Assembly: GCA_030705665.1 (NCBI GenBank)
Contig: JAUZQA010000208.1
Coordinates: forward strand, 1 to 7,337
Source of the DNA: Bacillota bacterium
GTDB lineage: Bacteria > Bacillota > Bacilli > Bacillales_B > DSM-18226
Reading direction: 5' to 3'
DNA length: 7,337 nucleotides
Below are positions 1 to 6,023 of the stretch, one piece after another. A model generated the notes under the pieces. It was not told where the DNA came from and searched no databases. It saw only the letters and a program-made list of their open reading frames with translations. A program made the position numbers and the translations under genes. The first letter of the stretch is position 1, and each line of letters opens with the position of its first letter.

Positions 1-638
1 TAGTAGCCTTCACCTGCTTTTTGCGCTTTTTTCCTTCTCAGCTCAAGGTACGTCAAGCCCAGCACAATGACAATGATTGCCCCGATGATTCCCAGTGTTG
101 GCGCAGCATAAATATTGGTTTTAAAAAAGGTAATCGGAATAACGTTTTGAATTTGTGGTGTTCCTGGCAATGCATCCATTGTAAAGGTAAATGAACCTAG
201 TGCGATCGTGCCCGGAATTAAACGTTTTGGAATATTTGCTTCCCTGAACATTTGTGCTGCGAAAGGATAAATGGCAAACACGGCTACGAATAAACTTACA
301 CCGCTATACGTTAAAATCGCACCGAGGATCACGATTGTTAACATTGCACGTTTGGCGCCAATTAAACGGACAATCGTCTTGGCAATCGACTCTGCAATCC
401 CTGACATTTCAATAACCTTTCCGAAGATAGCTCCCAGTAAAAAGACTGGGAAATAAGATTTAATGAATCCAACCATTTTTTCCATGAACACACCGGAATA
501 AAACGGCAATACATGGGCTGGTGCGATTAGTAATACGGCCAAAAGGGCACAAATCGGTGCAAAAAGGATAACCGAATAACCACGGTAGGCAACAAACATT
601 AAAAGTCCGAGAGCCAGCAATATAACAAATATCTCCAT
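1..638 (-). CDS. GntP-family permease, C-terminal part cut by window edge
   Basis: This is an inner-membrane permease of the GntP (gluconate:H+ symporter) family, with 212 codons visible out of the roughly 450 usual for the family. The visible part is very hydrophobic, with repeated membrane segments starting at residue 1 (MEIFVILLALGLLMFVAYRG). A conserved GntP signature, MDALPGTPQIQNVIP, lies near residues 163-177. ATG at 638 is preferred because AGGGGG at 650-645 lies six bases upstream; an in-frame ATG at 644 would directly touch that site. It is the last visible gene of the ato-like operon, 193 bases after the thiolase stop. Placement beside CoA-transferase genes resembles yxjC-scoA-scoB of B. 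subtilis, so the inferred substrate is a short hydroxy or keto acid such as 3-hydroxybutyrate or acetoacetate, not gluconate. The family call is firm; the substrate is inferred from context only. Confidence 0.88.
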   Translation of the reverse strand, partial: MEIFVILLALGLLMFVAYRGYSVILFAPICALLAVLLIAPAHVLPFYSGVFMEKMVGFIKSYFPVFLLGAIFGKVIEMSGIAESIAKTIVRLIGAKRAMLTIVILGAILTYSGVSLFVAVFAIYPFAAQMFREANIPKRLIPGTIALGSFTFTMDALPGTPQIQNVIPITFFKTNIYAAPTLGIIGAIIVIVLGLTYLELRRKKAQKAGEGY

Positions 639-644
639 AAACAT

Positions 645-650
645 CCCCCT
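645..650 (-). promoter_or_regulatory. Shine-Dalgarno site of the GntP-family permease
   Basis: AGGGGG reads on the minus strand from 650 to 645. It lies six bases before ATG 638 and zero bases before ATG 644, which decides the start in favour of 638. Confidence 0.6.
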
Positions 651-831
651 AATTTCTTATCTCTTTTTAACTGAAACCCCTCTAAATAATCTATTGTGCA
701 GGTCCCCCAAAAAATACTTGAGTTTGAAGTGATTTCACTATTTTTTACATGGTATTTCGCAAAATTTGCATCTATTTCGTTAAAAGAATGATAATTTCAC
801 CAATCACAGCTTTTGGTATCAAAATCTTAAT
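645..831 (-). other. 193-base intergenic gap inside the operon
   Basis: This is by far the longest gap between operon genes; the others overlap, abut or are under 70 bases. It is AT-rich and holds a small dyad GCAAAATTTGC at 759-769. I found no convincing terminator, catabolite (cre) box, sigma-54 site or sigma-A promoter. The permease may be transcribed by read-through, or an internal promoter may be present that I could not recognise. Confidence 0.4.
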
Positions 832-2019
832 CTAGTTTTTTTCCATTTCTACAATGGTAGCGATCCCCTGGCCGCCGCCAATACATAGGGCTGCTAAGCC
901 ATATCGGAAATTGCGCCGTTGCATTTCATACAACAAGGTGACAAGAATCCGTGCACCGCTGGCACCAATCGGATGGCCTAATGCAATCGCCCCGCCGTTT
1001 ACATTTAATTTTTCTCTAGGAATCTCTAATTCGCGGCCAACCGCAAGTGATTGGGCAGCAAAAGCTTCGTTTGCTTCGACAAGATCGATATCGTCAATCG
1101 TCAAGCCCATTTTGTCCAAGGCTTTTTTGGCAGCAGGCACAGGACCGATTCCCATAATTTTCGGGTCTACCCCTGCTGTACCATTGCTTCGGATCACCGC
1201 CATATGCTGAAGTCCAAGTTCCTCCGCTTTTTCCCTGCTCATCAGGACAAATGCAGCTGCGCCATCATTGATTCCGGAAGCATTCCCTGCTGTAACCGTT
1301 CCATCCTTCTTAAAGGCGGGCTTTAGTTTCGACAGCTGTTCCACCGTTACACCAGCCCTTGGAAATTCATCTTGTGCAAAAATAATTGGATCTCCTTTAC
1401 GCTTTGGTATTTTGACAGGAACAATTTCTTCTTTAAACCTCCCCTTGTTTATAGCCTCTTCTGTTTTTTGCTGACTCCAGGCGGCAAACTCATCTTGTTC
1501 TTCCCTAGTTAATCCATATTGCTCAGCCACATTTTCCGCTGTTATTCCCATATGATAATGATAAAAAGCATCATGCAGACCGTCTTGAAGTAAACTGTCA
1601 AAAATTTTTCCATCGCCCATACGGTAACCCGTACGCCCCTGTGTCAACAGATATGGAGCCATGCTCATATTTTCCATGCCGCCTGCGACCACAATCTCGG
1701 CTTCACCTGTCTGGATCGCCTGTGCCGCTAGGTGAACGGCCTTAAGACCAGAACCGCATAATTTGTTAATCGCCATCGAGGTGACTTCAATCGGCAATCC
1801 CGCTTTGATTGCAGCTTGGCGGGCAGGCCCTTGGCCGCCACCTGCTTGAAGGACGTTCCCCATAATCACTTCATCTACTTGCTCGGGATGGATACCCGCG
1901 CGCTTTACCGCTTCCTTAATGACAATGGCTCCTAATTCTGTTGCTGGTGTATCTTTAAGGGCTCCCATAAAGCTACCAATTGGTGTTCGAACAGCACTCA
2001 CAATCACAACATCACGCAT
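832..2019 (-). CDS. atoB: acetyl-CoA acetyltransferase (thiolase)
   Basis: This thiolase cleaves acetoacetyl-CoA with free CoA to give two acetyl-CoA; the reverse condensation is also possible. At 395 aa it has full family length. The nucleophilic cysteine is C88 in NKLCGSG, the catalytic histidine is H349 in [10 protein letters not shown], and the acid/base cysteine is C379 in CIGGGQG. All match the spacing of biosynthetic/degradative thiolase II enzymes. ATG 2019 is preceded by AGGAGG at 2033-2028 with eight bases between. That site overlaps the stop codon of the upstream atoA, so the two genes are probably translationally coupled. In this operon it carries out the last step of acetoacetate breakdown. 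The family call is secure. Preference for acetoacetyl-CoA over longer 3-ketoacyl-CoA comes from the neighbours and length. Confidence 0.95.
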   Translation of the reverse strand: MRDVVIVSAVRTPIGSFMGALKDTPATELGAIVIKEAVKRAGIHPEQVDEVIMGNVLQAGGGQGPARQAAIKAGLPIEVTSMAINKLCGSGLKAVHLAAQAIQTGEAEIVVAGGMENMSMAPYLLTQGRTGYRMGDGKIFDSLLQDGLHDAFYHYHMGITAENVAEQYGLTREEQDEFAAWSQQKTEEAINKGRFKEEIVPVKIPKRKGDPIIFAQDEFPRAGVTVEQLSKLKPAFKKDGTVTAGNASGINDGAAAFVLMSREKAEELGLQHMAVIRSNGTAGVDPKIMGIGPVPAAKKALDKMGLTIDDIDLVEANEAFAAQSLAVGRELEIPREKLNVNGGAIALGHPIGASGARILVTLLYEMQRRNFRYGLAALCIGGGQGIATIVEMEKN

Positions 2020-2031
2020 TCATTTTTCCTC

Positions 2032-2682
2032 CTAAAAAGTAGTTGGACTTACGATAAACGAAGCCTCCGTTTTTGCTTTAACAGTTTCCAAGTCAACCCC
2101 TTCTTGAAGCTCTTCCAGAACCAATCCATCCTCCGTTACCCGGAATACCGCCAGTTCGGTTACAATTAGGTCAACAACTTCACTCCCAGTTAAAGGCAGG
2201 CGGCATTTTTCAAGGATCTTTGCTGAACCATTTTTGGCTGTATGTTCCATCGCCACAATGACTTTTTTAGCTCCTGTTACCAGATCCATGGCGCCGCCCA
2301 TACCCGGCACCATTTTTCCCGGCACCATCCAGTTGGCAAGATTACCTTTCGCGTCGACCTCCAAACCGCCTAATACCGTAACATCAACATGTCCCCCGCG
2401 GATCAATTCAAACGAGAACAAGCTGTCAAAAAAAGCACCTCCGGAAATAATGCCTGCAGGCTGGCCGCCGGCGTTCACCAGGTCTGGATCAATCTCTCCC
2501 TCTAATGGCTTAAGACCAATGTAACCGTTTTCAGATTGAAGAATGACATTAACACCTTCAGGCAGAAAATTAGGCACCATTGTTGGAAGGCCGATCCCCA
2601 AATTGACAACATCTCCATCTTTCATCTCTTTTGCAACCCGTGCTGCGATGATTTGTTTTGGACTTAATTGCGTACCTATCAT
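2032..2682 (-). CDS. atoA: acetoacetate/butyrate CoA-transferase, beta subunit
   Basis: This is the catalytic subunit of a class I CoA-transferase that moves CoA from a donor such as acetyl-CoA or succinyl-CoA to acetoacetate or a short fatty acid. The 216-aa length equals that of E. coli AtoA. The active-site glutamate is E51 in the QSENGYIG motif, and further conserved blocks include [10 protein letters not shown] (27-36), NAGGQPAG and [14 protein letters not shown]. The ATG at 2682 overlaps the atoD stop in an ATGA (four bases shared), and AAGGAGG lies just upstream within the end of atoD, so synthesis of the two subunits is coupled. As I recall the sequences, it resembles AtoA more than B. 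subtilis ScoB, for example in the stretch around residues 65-85. The donor acid (acetyl-CoA or succinyl-CoA) cannot be read from the sequence. Confidence 0.94.
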   Translation of the reverse strand: MIGTQLSPKQIIAARVAKEMKDGDVVNLGIGLPTMVPNFLPEGVNVILQSENGYIGLKPLEGEIDPDLVNAGGQPAGIISGGAFFDSLFSFELIRGGHVDVTVLGGLEVDAKGNLANWMVPGKMVPGMGGAMDLVTGAKKVIVAMEHTAKNGSAKILEKCRLPLTGSEVVDLIVTELAVFRVTEDGLVLEELQEGVDLETVKAKTEASFIVSPTTF

Positions 2683-3341
2683 GACTGGCAGCCTCCTTGC
2701 ACAAAAATTTTGTCCACCAGAATGCCTGGAGTCATTACTTCATCCGGGTCAATCTCGCCGATTTCAACCAATTCCTCTACCTGTACAATAACAAGGTCAG
2801 CAGCCAAAGCCATGAGTGGATTAAAATTGCGGGCTGAACGGTTATAAATTAGGTTTCCAGCTTTATCTGCTTTTTGTGCCTTTAAAAGGGCAACTTCGGC
2901 ACGAAGCGGTTTTTCAAGCAAATACTCACGTCCATCCACCATCATCTTGACTTTGCCTTCCTCCACAACAGTCCCCACTCCAGTCGGTGTCAAAACACCG
3001 CCAAGTCCTGAACCCCCGGCGCGGACCCGCTCAGTAAGAGTCCCTTGGGGAACAAGCTCTACATCCAGCTCACCGGCAATCATTTGTCTGCCTGTTTCCG
3101 GGTTTGTCCCAATATGGGACGCAATTACTTTTTTTACCTTGCGGGAGACGATTAATGGACCAACCCCTGTTTCTGTAAAAGCGGTATCATTTGCGATCAG
3201 CGTTATATCCTTTACATCTGCTGCAAGCATCGCTGCAATAAGTCCTTGTGGAGTGCCAACCCCCATAAACCCGCCGACCATAACTGTCATACCATCCCTA
3301 AAAAGTGCGCCAATTTCTTCTGTTGAAATAACTTTACTCAC
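2679..3341 (-). CDS. atoD: acetoacetate/butyrate CoA-transferase, alpha subunit
   Basis: This is the partner subunit of the CoA-transferase and needs the beta subunit encoded immediately after it. The 220-aa length equals that of E. coli AtoD. Characteristic blocks are [14 protein letters not shown] (22-35), the class I signature; [18 protein letters not shown] (48-65); [20 protein letters not shown]; and the [18 protein letters not shown] stretch near the C-terminus. GTG at 3341 is the start: AGGAGGTG lies nine bases upstream and no better methionine follows. The gap to the preceding dehydrogenase gene is 68 bases with no terminator seen, so it should belong to the same transcript. Activating acetoacetate for thiolysis is the natural job in this operon. 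ScoA (succinyl-CoA donor) is the alternative name if the donor is succinyl-CoA. Confidence 0.94.
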   Translation of the reverse strand: MSKVISTEEIGALFRDGMTVMVGGFMGVGTPQGLIAAMLAADVKDITLIANDTAFTETGVGPLIVSRKVKKVIASHIGTNPETGRQMIAGELDVELVPQGTLTERVRAGGSGLGGVLTPTGVGTVVEEGKVKMMVDGREYLLEKPLRAEVALLKAQKADKAGNLIYNRSARNFNPLMALAADLVIVQVEELVEIGEIDPDEVMTPGILVDKIFVQGGCQS

Positions 3342-3409
3342 TAAGAAGCACCTCCTAAATTAGAGCTTTTCTCTCTTTCATTTATCTTTTATGCAAAAAT
3401 CGTGCCAGC

Positions 3410-4339
3410 TTATTTTTTGACTCTTTGAAGCTTGATTAAAAGGCGATCACGCTCATTGAGTTTTTCAGATACAGAACATTCATCGTACGAATAAATGCCC
3501 TTGCCTGTTTTTGTTCCCAACCTATTTTCACGGACCAACTCACGAATCACTTCTGGTGCTCCAATACTTCGGTCCAATTCAGGGGCTACATTTTCGAAAA
3601 CACTCTGCCATGTATCAAGTCCGCCAAAGTCAGCAATTTCAATGGGTCCTGTGAATGCCCAGCGAAACCCCGGCCCCGCTGTAATGGCGGTATCAATATC
3701 CCGGGCAGTGCCCACACCTTCTTTTAATAGATAAAACGCTTCGCGCATAAGAGCGGTTTGCAGGCGATTCGCGATAAAACCGGATATTTCTTTTTTCAAA
3801 AGAATCGGCTCTTTCCCAATGCTCCTGATTAAGCTTACAGTCTCTTCGATGATTTCCACCTTTGTTTCCCGGTGCCGAACGATCTCAACAAGCGGTACTA
3901 TATGAGCCGGATGAAAGAAATGCGTAATGATCATTCGGTCGGCAAATGAAGCTTTCTCCATTAACCGGGAAATAGGAAAAGTGGACGTATTGGAAGCAAC
4001 AATGGCACCAGGCTTCATCAGAGCCTCTAATTTCTGAAAAAGGTCCCATTTCAGCTCGATTTTTTCCGGAATGGCTTCAATAATGAAATCCGCCTCTCTG
4101 ACCGCTTCATCTAAATGAACCGTATACGAAATATTAGCCAGGGTGCTATGCAAGCTATCTTCATTCAATTCACCTTCATCGAGGAGAATGGATAGATTTT
4201 CATTAATTCGGCCCTTTGCATTTGCTAAAAATTCTTCCTTGATATCGTTCACGATGACGGAATAGCCCTTGACTGCAAAGGACAGGGCAATGCTGCTCCC
4301 CATCACACCTGAGCCAAGGATGGCAATCCTTTCAATCAT
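3410..4339 (-). CDS. 3-hydroxyacyl-CoA dehydrogenase family protein (3-hydroxybutyryl-CoA or free 3-hydroxy acid dehydrogenase)
   Basis: This is an NAD-dependent dehydrogenase of the 3HCDH family, 309 aa from ATG 4339. The N-terminal Rossmann domain (about 1-185) has GSGVMG at 9-14 and acidic D32 after the second strand, suiting NAD(H). SNTS at 116-119, H140 and E152 correspond to the family's catalytic and substrate-contact residues. The helical C-terminal domain runs from SGFIANRLQ (about 186) to the GKGIYSYD end. ATG 4339 is chosen over GTG 4348 because AGAGAGGTG at 4354-4346 is the ribosome binding site and includes that GTG. Unusual points are HFFHPAH where the family normally has HFFNPAH, and PLVE following it, a feature I associate with hydroxy-acid dehydrogenase relatives such as carnitine dehydrogenase. 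The substrate may be 3-hydroxybutyryl-CoA or a free 3-hydroxy acid. It is the first gene after the sigma-54 promoter. Confidence 0.85.
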   Translation of the reverse strand: MIERIAILGSGVMGSSIALSFAVKGYSVIVNDIKEEFLANAKGRINENLSILLDEGELNEDSLHSTLANISYTVHLDEAVREADFIIEAIPEKIELKWDLFQKLEALMKPGAIVASNTSTFPISRLMEKASFADRMIITHFFHPAHIVPLVEIVRHRETKVEIIEETVSLIRSIGKEPILLKKEISGFIANRLQTALMREAFYLLKEGVGTARDIDTAITAGPGFRWAFTGPIEIADFGGLDTWQSVFENVAPELDRSIGAPEVIRELVRENRLGTKTGKGIYSYDECSVSEKLNERDRLLIKLQRVKK

Positions 4340-4345
4340 GCTGTT

Positions 4346-4354
4346 CACCTCTCT
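4346..4354 (-). promoter_or_regulatory. Shine-Dalgarno site fixing the dehydrogenase start
   Basis: AGAGAGGTG reads from 4354 to 4346 on the minus strand, six bases before ATG 4339. The apparent upstream GTG start at 4348 is part of this site and so cannot be the true initiator. Confidence 0.75.
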
Positions 4355-4379
4355 TTTTCTCTGGATTCACTCTATTAAT

Positions 4380-4396
4380 TGCAAGTTTCATGCCAA
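4380..4396 (-). promoter_or_regulatory. sigma-54 (SigL) -24/-12 promoter of the ato-like operon
   Basis: The minus strand reads TTGGCATGAAACTTGCA. Against the sigma-54 consensus YTGGCACGRNNNTTGCW every defined base agrees except one (T for C after TGGCA). The invariant GG (4394-4393) and GC (4382-4381) are separated by exactly ten bases. The predicted transcript start is near 4369, giving a leader of about 30 bases that contains the ribosome binding site. In known systems such a promoter is silent without an ATP-dependent enhancer-binding activator. Confidence 0.88.
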
Positions 4397-4436
4397 CTTT
4401 CGGACTGTTAATTAATCAGTATTCACGAGCAGAACA

Positions 4437-4502
4437 TTCCGAAAAAACGGAAAATTCCACTTTTACGGAAGTGCTTTCATAGTGAATTCCTGAAAAGCGG
4501 AA
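4437..4502. promoter_or_regulatory. three TTCC-N8-GGAA dyads, candidate activator binding sites
   Basis: Three palindromic elements TTCC-N8-GGAA lie at 4437-4452, 4455-4470 and 4487-4502. All three read ATTCC-N7-CGGAA, and the first and third match at about 19 of 22 bases exactly 50 bases apart. Their centres fall about 75, 93 and 125 bases upstream of the predicted sigma-54 transcript start, the usual place for upstream activating sequences. They are the likely binding sites of an enhancer-binding protein whose gene is not in the window. They also lie upstream of the divergent DUF1659 gene, so an effect on that gene is possible. Confidence 0.65.
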
Positions 4503-4607
4503 AATTCTTTATGCTGCACAGCCATTTCCATACAGAAAAAAATTTTTAGAGAACCTGTCCTTTTGCCTTCTTCGTTTGTATATAGAAGGTGAAAGGAGGT
4601 GATAAAC

Positions 4608-4826
4608 ATGGCAGTAGCAAACTTGTACGAAACAAAGCTTCGCATGACTTTTGAAACAGGAATGGATGAAAAAGGCAAGCCGATTTATAAAGCCAAGACC
4701 TTAAACAACATTAAAAAGGAGGCGACAACAGACCAGCTTTTTCAAGTAGCCCAAGCACTCAGCGTATTATCTAATGATTCTCTATTCAAAATTGAGCGCA
4801 ATGATACGACAGACATTACAGCTTAA
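4608..4826 (+). CDS. DUF1659 family small protein
   Basis: This 72-aa protein of unknown role matches the DUF1659 family of Firmicutes. ATG 4608 is chosen because AAAGGAGGTG at 4592-4601 lies six bases upstream; the in-frame GTG at 4599 is inside that site. It has no signal peptide or membrane segment. The layout suggests two strands (about 10-32, with a turn DEKGKP), an amphipathic helix (about 40-55, TTDQLFQVAQALSVLS) and a C-terminal strand ending in KIERNDTTDI. It is the first gene of a cassette with DUF2922 and yvrJ, families I know to co-occur in Bacilli and Clostridia without an assigned function. It is divergent from the ato-like operon. I found no convincing promoter in the 4503-4590 stretch. 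Confidence 0.85.
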   Translation: MAVANLYETKLRMTFETGMDEKGKPIYKAKTLNNIKKEATTDQLFQVAQALSVLSNDSLFKIERNDTTDITA

Positions 4827-4866
4827 TCTCTAGGAAAGTCTGATTCTAAATAAGGAGGTGAATCTA

Positions 4867-5085
4867 ATGGCGAAAACATTGGAATTGCAATTTGTAACGG
4901 AGAACGGAAAAGTTACAAAGCTTACGCTTGATAATCCAAAGGAACCAGTTGACCAAGCAGCGGTCAAACAATCGATGGACCAAATTATTGCAGCTGGCGC
5001 ATTTAATACCATCAATGGCGGCTTTGTTTCCTCCCAAGGTGCCCGCGTGATCGAACGCAACGTGACCGATTATGAAATTGTGTAA
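4867..5085 (+). CDS. DUF2922 family small protein
   Basis: This 72-aa protein matches the DUF2922 family; its role is unknown. AAGGAGGTG at 4852-4860 lies six bases before ATG 4867, which is preferred over the in-frame GTG 4858 inside the site. The gene follows DUF1659 by 40 bases with no terminator between, so the two are probably cotranscribed. The predicted layout is a beta hairpin (about 4-21, LELQFVTENGKVTKLTL), a helix (28-43, VDQAAVKQSMDQIIAA) and C-terminal strands with GARVIERNVTDYEIV. It has the same length as the DUF1659 protein and the same IERN at residues 62-65, pointing to a shared fold and perhaps a shared complex. A strong terminator follows the gene. Confidence 0.88.
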   Translation: MAKTLELQFVTENGKVTKLTLDNPKEPVDQAAVKQSMDQIIAAGAFNTINGGFVSSQGARVIERNVTDYEIV

Positions 5086-5097
5086 TACATTCGCTAG

Positions 5098-5136
5098 AAA
5101 AAGAGCCGGTTTCTTAATGAATCCGGCTCTTTTTTT
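5098..5136 (+). terminator. intrinsic terminator after the DUF2922 gene
   Basis: The arms AAAGAGCCGG (5100-5109) and CCGGCTCTTT (5123-5132) form a perfect ten-base-pair stem with a 13-base loop, followed by a run of seven T at 5130-5136. It lies 12 bases after the DUF2922 stop and ends only 24 bases before the yvrJ start. Confidence 0.93.
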
Positions 5137-5160
5137 CTAAAGAAATGGAGGTGAACAGCC

Positions 5161-5304
5161 TTGGAGCAATTGATTCCGATCATCAGTGAGGTAGGATTTC
5201 CGATTGTCGTAACACTTTATTTGCTTTACCGAATTGAGGCAAAGCTTGATTTAGTCGTTCAATCCATTCAAAGCCTTCCTGACCGATTGCAGGAAAGAAC
5301 CTAA
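5161..5304 (+). CDS. yvrJ: YvrJ family small membrane protein
   Basis: This 47-aa protein starts with TTG at 5161 and matches the YvrJ family. GGAGGTG at 5147-5153 lies seven bases upstream. Residues 5-23 (IPIISEVGFPIVVTLYLLY) form one membrane segment, and RIEAKLDLVVQSIQSLPDRL makes an amphipathic helix behind it. This is the usual YvrJ layout, and the size also resembles phage holin-like or BhlA-like peptides. The family is a regular companion of DUF1659 and DUF2922, and its function is unknown. The strong terminator just upstream leaves little room for a separate promoter, so its expression probably depends on partial read-through. A second terminator follows the stop. Confidence 0.87.
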   Translation: MEQLIPIISEVGFPIVVTLYLLYRIEAKLDLVVQSIQSLPDRLQERT

Positions 5305-5366
5305 AAAAAACCACCGTCTTCATCAAAGATAGACTCATATCTTAATGAATTCGGTGGCTATTTTTT
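5303..5366. terminator. bidirectional terminator between yvrJ and psiE
   Basis: A long interrupted stem pairs CCACCG (5311-5316) with CGGTGG (5352-5357), TTCAT (5319-5323) with ATGAA (5345-5349), and AAGAT with ATCTT further in. It is flanked by a run of A on the left (5303-5310) and a run of T on the right (5361-5366), so each strand has a U-tract after the stem. It can end both yvrJ and the converging psiE gene, whose stop codon lies at 5358-5360. Confidence 0.88.
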
Positions 5367-5801
5367 AAAAAACCAGCTGCTACTTGGCCTTTCACGTGGT
5401 GTTAAATTAATGATGAAATACCCAATGATCAAAACTAAAATGGCAAGTGAGTACAACAAGGTATTTAGCGGATGATCGTGATCAACAATAATAATTCTTA
5501 CAAGTGCAGTAATCCCAATGTAAATAAAATAACGAATCGGAAAATGATACTCTTCTTTAAAATATTTGACGATCATCGTAATAAACTCAAAATACAAAAA
5601 GAAAATAAGAATATTCGTAAGAAAAAGCTTATAATCATCACTGCCCTTTACGATCAAAATCTGACTGAAAATGATTAATTCTTTGATGAGTAAAATAGAG
5701 AGAATAATCGCCAAAAAAACGAGAGAAACATTCAATAGTATTTGCAGTACCTTTGGAATTAGATGAGAAACATAGGCTAAATCTTCTTTAATCTTTCCCA
5801 T
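5358..5801 (-). CDS. psiE: PsiE family membrane protein
   Basis: This is a 147-aa integral membrane protein of the PsiE (phosphate-starvation-inducible) family, close to the 136 aa of E. coli PsiE. Four membrane segments can be seen at about 17-46, 58-80, 88-106 and 113-133. Charged family-typical stretches sit between them: YFKEEYHFPIRYFIYIG after segment two, and RIIIVDHDHP after segment three. ATG 5801 follows GGAGGAGG with six bases after AGGAGG. The biochemical role of the family is unknown; in E. coli it is induced by phosphate starvation and controlled by cAMP-CRP, which need not apply here. It is a single-gene unit converging on yvrJ. Confidence 0.88.
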   Translation of the reverse strand: MGKIKEDLAYVSHLIPKVLQILLNVSLVFLAIILSILLIKELIIFSQILIVKGSDDYKLFLTNILIFFLYFEFITMIVKYFKEEYHFPIRYFIYIGITALVRIIIVDHDHPLNTLLYSLAILVLIIGYFIINLTPRERPSSSWFFKK

Positions 5802-5876
5802 AAAAAACCTCCTCCCATTAATTTTACCAAAACAAGTTTCCTTTGTTTTTCTTTTACATAAATTTAATAAAAAAAA

Positions 5877-5925
5877 GCATCCACATGAATGCCTATTTTT
5901 ACTATTTCTGTGTCCATTATGTCAA
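5877..5925 (-). promoter_or_regulatory. candidate sigma-A promoter of psiE with hairpin at transcript start
   Basis: On the minus strand a perfect -35 TTGACA (5925-5920) is followed after 18 bases by TAAAAA (5901-5896, four of six matches to TATAAT). The predicted start near 5889 falls inside a dyad GCAT...ATGC (5877-5892: six base pairs plus one mismatch) that is followed on this strand by a run of T. The leader to the psiE start would be about 88 bases. The hairpin plus T-run also looks like a short terminator, so an attenuation role is possible. The 5802-6023 gap holds this element and the promoter region of the next gene. Confidence 0.4.
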
Positions 5926-5967
5926 AAACCTGAAACATTTTATCTATACTAAAGTAAAGAAATTTAG

Positions 5968-5977
5968 CATATAATGA
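5968..5977 (+). promoter_or_regulatory. candidate -10 element of the 42-aa membrane peptide
   Basis: CATATAATGA contains a perfect TATAAT at 5970-5975, about 49 bases before the start codon. No good -35 TTGACA lies 16-18 bases upstream (the region reads TACTAA), so an activator or another sigma factor may be involved. The same bases also approach the CATA-type -10 of the mother-cell sporulation sigma factors. Confidence 0.4.
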
Positions 5978-6023
5978 TTACAATACCAATATAAGAAAAC
6001 GATTCCCAGCGGAGGTAAAAAAC

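Noticed and set aside
271..456. 61-codon plus-strand frame opposite the permease gene
   Set aside because: It is antisense to a clear GntP-family reading frame with a conserved motif, and is explained by the codon pattern of that gene.
759..769. Dyad GCAAAATTTGC as a catabolite (cre) or other operator
   Set aside because: It does not fit the cre consensus TGWAANCGNTNWCA; short AT-rich dyads of this size are common.
690..780. Possible second sigma-54 promoter before the permease gene (GCAC- and TTGC-like pieces on the minus strand)
   Set aside because: The TTGC has only two of six bases of the -24 element at the required spacing, and no GG sits ten bases before the GC.
854..1474. Three open frames on the plus strand opposite the thiolase gene
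   Set aside because: They lie wholly antisense to a full-length thiolase with all catalytic residues, have no ribosome binding site and resemble no known protein.
2234..3734. Plus-strand frames opposite atoA, atoD and the dehydrogenase, the longest 138 codons
   Set aside because: All are antisense to well-recognised genes; none has a convincing ribosome binding site or family match.
4463..4678. 71-codon minus-strand frame across the divergent promoter region and the start of the DUF1659 gene
   Set aside because: It overlaps the start and ribosome binding site of a better-supported gene and the dyad cluster, and has no ribosome binding site of its own.
4830..5060. 76-codon minus-strand frame opposite the DUF2922 gene
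   Set aside because: It is antisense to a recognised family member with an ideal ribosome binding site.
5472..5678. 68-codon plus-strand frame opposite psiE
   Set aside because: It is a low-complexity Asn/Lys-rich translation of AT-rich antisense DNA, without supporting signals.
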